64,000 nt of DNA from an uncultured Porphyromonadaceae bacterium. GTDB taxonomy: Bacteria; Bacteroidota; Bacteroidia; Bacteroidales; Muribaculaceae. Of the stretch, positions 58,440-64,000 are shown piece by piece. Each line of letters opens with the position of its first letter. The stretch's first letter is position 1. The DNA lies in assembly GCA_946410185.1 (NCBI GenBank), contig CAMJZI010000003.1, positions 1 through 64,000 of the forward strand. The letters run 5' to 3'. Under the pieces are notes generated by a model, which was given only the letters and a program-made list of their open reading frames with translations, was not told the origin of the DNA and searched no databases. The position numbers and the translations under genes are program-made.

Positions 58440-60707
58440 TTATTTAAGAATGATTCCAATCACGGCATTGACGTCGGCGATATTGATCTCATCATTGCCA
58501 TCCACGTCGGCGCGAGCCAGGATATCGGCACCGACACTATCCTCGCCTTTCAAGATGATGCCGATGATGGCATTGACGTCGGCAATGTTCACCTCGCCAT
58601 CGCCGTTCACGTCACCCTTTATCACACCCTCGCCAGGCTCACCCGTGTAGTAGAACGTGAGATCGTCAACATAGGTGGCCGTATTCTTGTTGCCCGCACG
58701 CTGATAGATGCGGAACACGGTGGGCTGGGTATTCTTCAGGTCAAGCAACCAGTAGTTGGTGCTCGTGGTGCGGCCGGCTATCTCGATGGTCTCTTCACCT
58801 GTTGAGCTGAGGGCGGTAACCCACACCGGATTACCCTCCTCGTCATTCTCGACCGAATACTCAAGCGAGAACTTGGCCACAGTAGATGATGAATTGAAGA
58901 CGGTCATCCCGGCCATGTAGATATTGTAATAAACAGGAGTGGTGCTGTAGAACAAGCTGGGCAGCTTCATCATCACGCTGTTCTCGCCGTTGGCCTTGCC
59001 CTCGCCCGGGGCACGCACACCCGACTTGGTAAAGTTCCAGGTTGCGAAATTGCCCTCAACGTCTTTGTCGTTCGTCTCGGTCGATACGGGCATCGACTCA
59101 AAGTCCTCGACTATCGACAGAATCTCGCCATCGGGCACCACGCTGAAGGTGATCACGCCACTCCTCTCATTGATGCCGACAATGTTGTATTCGTTGGGAG
59201 TTCCATTCCATGTGAGCAGGTTGGGAGCAGTCTCGTTGGTAATCACGATATTGCCCGTGCTGCCAGGGAACGGGTCGCTGGACTGGTCGCCATAGGTGGA
59301 GTTACCGGCACGCAACAACTCAAAATAGTTGTGTGCAGGATTGCAGTTCACTTTATTCCTGCTCCACATGCTGCTGTTGGTACTGTCCACGCGGGTCACA
59401 ATCATACCATGACCAGGCAGATAAGTGTCCCAACCCGTCTTCTGGCGGTTCTCAAGGGTGAAGAATTCACGACTGACAGGCGTGGGCAGGATATAACCCT
59501 CGCGTGCTTCGTTGACGGGGTGGAGAGTGTAGGTGCCCTCACCGTTAATCTCTCTGCGGGGGGCCCATCCCAGCGTGTAGCGCTCGTAGTAGGAGTAACC
59601 CACCGGGCAACGTCCGTAGTTGTAGTCAGCGCCACCGGCCATCACGTCCCAACCGCCGGGATCATGGCTCTGGCCGCCGCTGCCTGTATAGTCGGTGTCA
59701 TAGAAGTCGGGCAGACCCAGCACGTGGCTGAACTCGTGGGCAACGGTACCGATACCCTCAACGGTGATGGTGCTCGGTGTGTTCTCAAAGCCGTAGAGCT
59801 CGGTGGAGCTGGCATAGCGGTCAACCTTCTTGCCGTCAAGGTAGATATAGGAGTTGCTCAGGTTGGACGCGTGAGGCCACAGATAGCCCGAGTTGTTGCC
59901 CGAGAAACTGGAAGAGAAACCCGACACCAGGAAATAGACCATATCGATCATGCCGTCGTTATTGTTGTCATAGATCGTGAAATCGACCTCCTCGTCGGCG
60001 GCTTTGAGCGCATTGGTGAAAATCGTTGTTGACAACGACTGGCACTGGTTGGAACGAGCCTGGTACATGCCGTTCTGGCCATAGGTGGCAGGATAAGGAC
60101 CATAAACGTCAAACGGCGGCTGGAAGGCTCCGTTGGACTGGTCCTTGAAATAGTCGTGCACGCTGCCGGGGCAGCTAACATCGCGGTTGGTAATGGGGTC
60201 ATGGTAACCCGTGAAACCCTCGCTGCTGAACATCTGGGTATAGAACTCTTGTGGTTCATCGCTGGAGAACTTCACATCGGTAAAGTCGATCAAGATGACC
60301 AGACCACGGAAGTTCTCAAAGTCGAAATCCGATAAATTCACATTGCGCTTGGCGCGACGCATGTGACCCTCGGCAACACTGGTCTCGTCAACAAGATACT
60401 TGGGTGTTGCCGCCAGCAGGCTCAGCTCGGCTGCCGTGCGCTCGCCCTCGTTATGAGCAAGCACTTGAGTCGCCTGCAGGGTCTCGCCCACACGCTGTGC
60501 ATACACATAGGCTCCAGCCTCGTTATAGATGATGGTATAGCCGTCAGCTGTCGTGTTAAAGTGATAGAACTCGTCGCCCACCAGGTTGACCGACAATAAT
60601 GTACCATCAGGCTGAGGCATTTTCACCATCCCAGGATGGGCGGGTATCGCCATCGACTGGATGCACACTGTTGCTGTCATCAACAGCAAAATAAAGATTT
60701 TTTTCAT
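58440..60707 (-). CDS. M6 family metalloprotease with dockerin-like C-terminus (paralog 3)
   Basis: VAHEFSHVLGLPDFYDTDYTGSGG; C-terminus KGDVNGDGEVNIADVNAIIGIIL...ADVDGNDEINIADVNAVIGIIL. Confidence 0.92.
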   Translation of the reverse strand: MKKIFILLLMTATVCIQSMAIPAHPGMVKMPQPDGTLLSVNLVGDEFYHFNTTADGYTIIYNEAGAYVYAQRVGETLQATQVLAHNEGERTAAELSLLAATPKYLVDETSVAEGHMRRAKRNVNLSDFDFENFRGLVILIDFTDVKFSSDEPQEFYTQMFSSEGFTGYHDPITNRDVSCPGSVHDYFKDQSNGAFQPPFDVYGPYPATYGQNGMYQARSNQCQSLSTTIFTNALKAADEEVDFTIYDNNNDGMIDMVYFLVSGFSSSFSGNNSGYLWPHASNLSNSYIYLDGKKVDRYASSTELYGFENTPSTITVEGIGTVAHEFSHVLGLPDFYDTDYTGSGGQSHDPGGWDVMAGGADYNYGRCPVGYSYYERYTLGWAPRREINGEGTYTLHPVNEAREGYILPTPVSREFFTLENRQKTGWDTYLPGHGMIVTRVDSTNSSMWSRNKVNCNPAHNYFELLRAGNSTYGDQSSDPFPGSTGNIVITNETAPNLLTWNGTPNEYNIVGINERSGVITFSVVPDGEILSIVEDFESMPVSTETNDKDVEGNFATWNFTKSGVRAPGEGKANGENSVMMKLPSLFYSTTPVYYNIYMAGMTVFNSSSTVAKFSLEYSVENDEEGNPVWVTALSSTGEETIEIAGRTTSTNYWLLDLKNTQPTVFRIYQRAGNKNTATYVDDLTFYYTGEPGEGVIKGDVNGDGEVNIADVNAIIGIILKGEDSVGADILARADVDGNDEINIADVNAVIGIILK

Positions 60708-60817
60708 TGTTCCTTTATAATTTGATTTGGTCTTAGTTGATGTTCTTAATTAAGCCTCTTGTGTATAATCTCACGCCTAATTGCGCATTGATTATCCATA
60801 ATTTTTGAGATAGCCTG

Positions 60818-60825
60818 CAAAGTTA
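60818..60825 (-). promoter_or_regulatory. Putative promoter of the M6 array
   Basis: TAACTTTG on the minus strand about 110 bp upstream of paralog 3. Confidence 0.5.
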
Positions 60826-61153
60826 CACTTTTTTTCGTATAATGGACAAGGATTGCGCCTAAATGTTATGTTTGCCGCCATTTTTATGACCAGAATAAGC
60901 CATTCGGGCACGATTTGATTGCATATCGCTCGCCGGGCTGGCATCTGGGCAACACGACAAGTGACCAGCGCAGCGCCAATAGCCGCCATCACGACACTGC
61001 CATCATTTTGATTGATTGGCACATCGCCCCCAGGCGAGAGTTAAGCAATGTTCCACGACTTATCAACATTTCAGATTAGTTTTGAACAATTCAACGATTT
61101 TAACGGAGTTTTTAGCCATTTTTTGAGTAAAAAATTGTTCCTTTGCATCCGTG

Positions 61154-61285
61154 AAACATTGTGCAAGCCGAAAACCATGAAGTTTACTTCGATGGTCGAG
61201 GCGCCGCCAATGTTATCAAAACATTGTGCAAGCCGAAAACCATGAAGCCGACTTCGATGGTTCGAGTTTTTATCGATGTTATAAA
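61154..61285. repeat. Tandem direct repeat, 2 x about 65 bp, each with an internal stem-loop
   Basis: 29-bp identical core AAACATTGTGCAAGCCGAAAACCATGAAG at 61154-61182 and 61219-61247; each followed by CTTCGATGG pairing with CCATGAAG. Confidence 0.9.
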
Positions 61286-61314
61286 ACTTTTTTATAGACA
61301 ACAACACCAACTCA

Positions 61315-62085
61315 ATGGGAAAGATAATCGCAATAGCTAACCAAAAGGGCGGCGTGGGCAAGACCACGACATCGATCAACCTCTCGGCAGCACTGGCTGC
61401 GAGTGGGCAACGGGTGATGCTCATCGATGCCGATCCGCAGGCCAATGCCACCTCTGGACTCGGCATTGAGCCCAAGGACATGTCCTCGACCATCTATGAG
61501 TGCCTGGTAGACGACTACCCCATGCGCAGCGCCACCGTGGACACCTGCGTGGAGGGACTGAAACTGCTGGGCTCGCGCATCGATCTGGTGGGCGCCGAGC
61601 TGGAACTCGTCGAGAAGCAAGGGCGCGAACGCGTCCTGGGCAAGGCCATCCAGGATGTCAAGGATGACTATGACTACATCATCATCGACTGCAGCCCCTC
61701 GCTGGGACTGATCACCGTCAATGCCCTCACGGCAGCCGACAGTGTCATCATACCCGTCCAGGCCGAATATTTTGCCCTGGAAGGCATCAGCAAGCTGCTC
61801 AACACCATACGCATCATCAAGGCAAAATTGAATGCATCACTGCGCATCGAGGGCTTCCTGCTCACCATGTATGACGCGAGACTACGGCTTGCCAACGAGA
61901 TTTTTGAAGAACTGAAGGGCCACTTCGGCGACATGGTCTTCAACACGGTGATTCCACGCAACATACGCATCAGCGAGGCACCTAGCCACGGCATACCAGT
62001 CACCCAGTACGACCCCACATGCCGCGGAGCAACGAGCCACATGCAGCTAGCTAAGGAAATCATCGCCCGCAGCAGGCAGCATTGA
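61315..62085 (+). CDS. parA: Chromosome partitioning ATPase ParA/Soj
   Basis: IAIANQKGGVGKTTTSINLSAALA; LIDADPQANATSGLG; IIIDCSPSLGLITVNAL. Confidence 0.97.
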   Translation: MGKIIAIANQKGGVGKTTTSINLSAALAASGQRVMLIDADPQANATSGLGIEPKDMSSTIYECLVDDYPMRSATVDTCVEGLKLLGSRIDLVGAELELVEKQGRERVLGKAIQDVKDDYDYIIIDCSPSLGLITVNALTAADSVIIPVQAEYFALEGISKLLNTIRIIKAKLNASLRIEGFLLTMYDARLRLANEIFEELKGHFGDMVFNTVIPRNIRISEAPSHGIPVTQYDPTCRGATSHMQLAKEIIARSRQH

Positions 62086-62137
62086 TAAGAAAACCCAAAA
62101 CTAAAAACTACTAAGGACTATAAACCAAGGACTAAAA

Positions 62138-63022
62138 ATGAAACGCAGCGCACTAGGCAAAGGACTTGACTCTCTCATCTCAATGGATGACATCCAGACC
62201 GGTGGATCTTCGGCCATCAACGAGATTCCCATCAGCCAGATTTCACCCAATCCCGACCAACCTCGACAAAACTTTGACGAGGAAGCCCTCGAGGAACTTG
62301 CCACGAGCATCAAGGAACTGGGCATCATCCAACCACTCACGCTGCGCAGCGTGGGAGACAATACCTACCAGATCATCTCGGGCGAACGCCGCTACCGGGC
62401 CTCGTTACTGGCCGGACTGGATACCGTGCCTGCCTATATACGCACCGCCAACGACAGCGAGGTGACCGAGATGGCTCTCATCGAGAACATTCAGCGCGAG
62501 GACCTGAACGCCATCGAAATCGCGCTCACCTTCCGCAAACTCATCGACCAGTACAATCTCACTCAGGAAAGGCTCAGCGAGCGCATCGGCAAGAAACGCG
62601 CCACCATTGCCAATTTCCTGAGGCTGCTCAAACTACCTGCCGAGGTGCAGCTGGGACTCCATGACCACACCCTGGACATGGGCCACGCACGCGCCCTGCT
62701 CTCGCTCGACGACCCCAAGTTGCAGTTGAAACTCTATAACGAGACCATCAAGAAAGGACTCTCGGTGCGACAGGTCGAACAGCGCGCCAAGCAGATGCAA
62801 CAGGCGGCCGACAGCGAGCGCACACAGCAGGAACACGGCAGCGGCAGGCAAGTCAATGTCAAGGACTACGAAATCCTGCAACGGCATCTTGCCTCGACTT
62901 TTGGCGTGCCCGTGAAGTTCACCTGTGACAAGTCGGGAAAAGGGAAAATAACATTCCCGTTCACGACCGAAGAGCAACTCGAAAAAATCATCAGCATCTT
63001 CGATAACCTGAAGAATGCTTAA
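62138..63022 (+). CDS. parB: ParB/Spo0J partition protein
   Basis: RSALGKGLDSLI; ISPNPDQPRQNFDEEALEELATSIKELGIIQPLTLR; ISGERRYRASLLAGLDTVPAYI; ALIENIQREDLNAIEIA. Confidence 0.97.
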   Translation: MKRSALGKGLDSLISMDDIQTGGSSAINEIPISQISPNPDQPRQNFDEEALEELATSIKELGIIQPLTLRSVGDNTYQIISGERRYRASLLAGLDTVPAYIRTANDSEVTEMALIENIQREDLNAIEIALTFRKLIDQYNLTQERLSERIGKKRATIANFLRLLKLPAEVQLGLHDHTLDMGHARALLSLDDPKLQLKLYNETIKKGLSVRQVEQRAKQMQQAADSERTQQEHGSGRQVNVKDYEILQRHLASTFGVPVKFTCDKSGKGKITFPFTTEEQLEKIISIFDNLKNA

Positions 63023-63037
63023 CACCCTCGGCACCTG

Positions 63038-63874
63038 GTGGTAGAATCAACGACATACCGCGCCTGGCGGCAACGGCTACTCGCCGCTGCCACGATGCTG
63101 TTGCTGGGACTCACGGCAACGGCACAGCATGCCCCCACGGCCAGCGACACCATCAACACCCAGCAACCGGTCGCCATACCCACCCACCACGTGCGGCAAC
63201 AGGTCACTATCGAGGACGACACCGTACTGCTGCGCAACAATCCGGTGCGCGTGGTCAATGCCGCCGGCGACACGGTAGCCTTTGCCTCGATCGACTCCAT
63301 CAGGGGCATCGACAATGTCGAGATACTCATGGACAGCACGGCCGCCTCGTCGGCAACGCTGGGCAAGGTGCGCGCCTTCAACCCCGACCCCAAGCGGGCA
63401 ATGTGGATGTCGGTACTGTGCCCTGGATTGGGACAGATCTACAACCGACGCTACTGGAAACTGCCCATCGTTGTGGGAGCCTTTGTGGGCCTGAGCTACG
63501 GCGCATCGTGGAATAACCGCATGTATCATGACTACTCCAAGGCCTACCGCGACGTGATGGACGACGACCCCGACACGCGCAGCTACATGGACTTCTTCCC
63601 GCCCACCGTCAGCGAGAGCAAACTCGATCAGGCATGGCTGCAGAAGGTCATGCGCAGCAAGCGCGACTACTACCGGCGCTACCGCGAGATCTGCATCATC
63701 GCCATGGTGGGCGTCTATCTCATCAACATCGTGGATGCCTATGTTGACGCCTCGCTGGCCCACTTCGACATCTCTCCCGACCTCACGATGAACCTGAAGC
63801 CCACTGCCATCGACAACAGCATGGCAGGCACGCGAATACCCTCGGTGGGACTGCAATGCGCCATCAGTTTCTAG
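63038..63874 (+). CDS. DUF5683 domain protein
   Basis: RAMWMSVLCPGLGQIYNRRYWKLPIVVGAFVGLSYGASWNNRMYHDYSKAYRDV; position directly after parB. Confidence 0.82.
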   Translation: MVESTTYRAWRQRLLAAATMLLLGLTATAQHAPTASDTINTQQPVAIPTHHVRQQVTIEDDTVLLRNNPVRVVNAAGDTVAFASIDSIRGIDNVEILMDSTAASSATLGKVRAFNPDPKRAMWMSVLCPGLGQIYNRRYWKLPIVVGAFVGLSYGASWNNRMYHDYSKAYRDVMDDDPDTRSYMDFFPPTVSESKLDQAWLQKVMRSKRDYYRRYREICIIAMVGVYLINIVDAYVDASLAHFDISPDLTMNLKPTAIDNSMAGTRIPSVGLQCAISF

Positions 63875-63901
63875 AACAATTGATATCAACTACATGACAA
63901 T

Positions 63902-64000
63902 ATGACAAGACATCGACTCATCACATTACTTCTCATGACGGCTATGGCAACGGCAACGCTGCTCGCGGCTCCGCGCGAGAAGAACAACATTCTATCATTA
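63902..64000 (+). CDS. Start of a secreted protein truncated by the window end (possibly a lytic transglycosylase by synteny)
   Basis: ATG at 63902, open to the window end: MTRHRLITLLLMTAMATATLLAAPREKNNILSL signal peptide; identity is only a synteny guess. Confidence 0.5.
   Translation, partial: MTRHRLITLLLMTAMATATLLAAPREKNNILSL

Noticed and set aside
60792-61022. 76-aa minus-strand ORF upstream of the M6 array
   Set aside because: Overlaps the predicted promoter region and has no signal peptide or domain.
61050-61070. Full parS site
   Set aside because: Only the left half (TGTTCCACG) matches the canonical palindrome; the right half does not, so it is not called as parS.
61048-61245. 65-aa ORF upstream of parA
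   Set aside because: Runs through the 65-bp repeat in one frame only; no homology signal, better explained as non-coding.
61154-61285. CRISPR array
   Set aside because: Only two repeat copies and no spacer-repeat periodicity of 60-75 bp continuing; no cas genes in the window.

Overview
The window is a chromosomal segment from a Bacteroidota/Bacteroidales-like genome. Supporting signs are TAnnTTTG -7 boxes, T9SS-type C-termini, fused SecDF, and the DUF3098-uppP-truB-queA and parA-parB-DUF5683 gene orders. Housekeeping genes include glgB, pgeF, recF, DUF721/DciA-like, a three-subunit fumarate reductase/succinate dehydrogenase, queA, truB, uppP, mtaB, rnr, cvpA, aroA, mscL, gapA, rubredoxin, rubrerythrin, tRNA-Arg(CCT), secDF and parAB. 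The accessory content is mostly secreted proteins: a C25 gingipain-like peptidase locus, and an array of one C10 and three tandem M6 proteases that all end in dockerin-like repeats. I would re-check these first: (1) the dockerin-tagged protease array; (2) a DUF3244 secreted protein whose signal peptide lies upstream of any ATG/GTG/TTG, next to the C25 locus; (3) a TPR + GDPD ORF with a signal peptide buried in the middle; (4) a PfkB-like protein lacking the GAGD catalytic motif; (5) a tandem 65-bp stem-loop repeat just upstream of parA; (6) 7/14-bp periodic repeats in several intercistronic gaps; (7) two REP-like palindromes sharing GGGACRGTTC; (8) promoter boxes abutting start codons, which predict leaderless mRNAs. 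No CRISPR array, phage, plasmid or transposase gene was seen. All product calls come from motif recognition without database searches.
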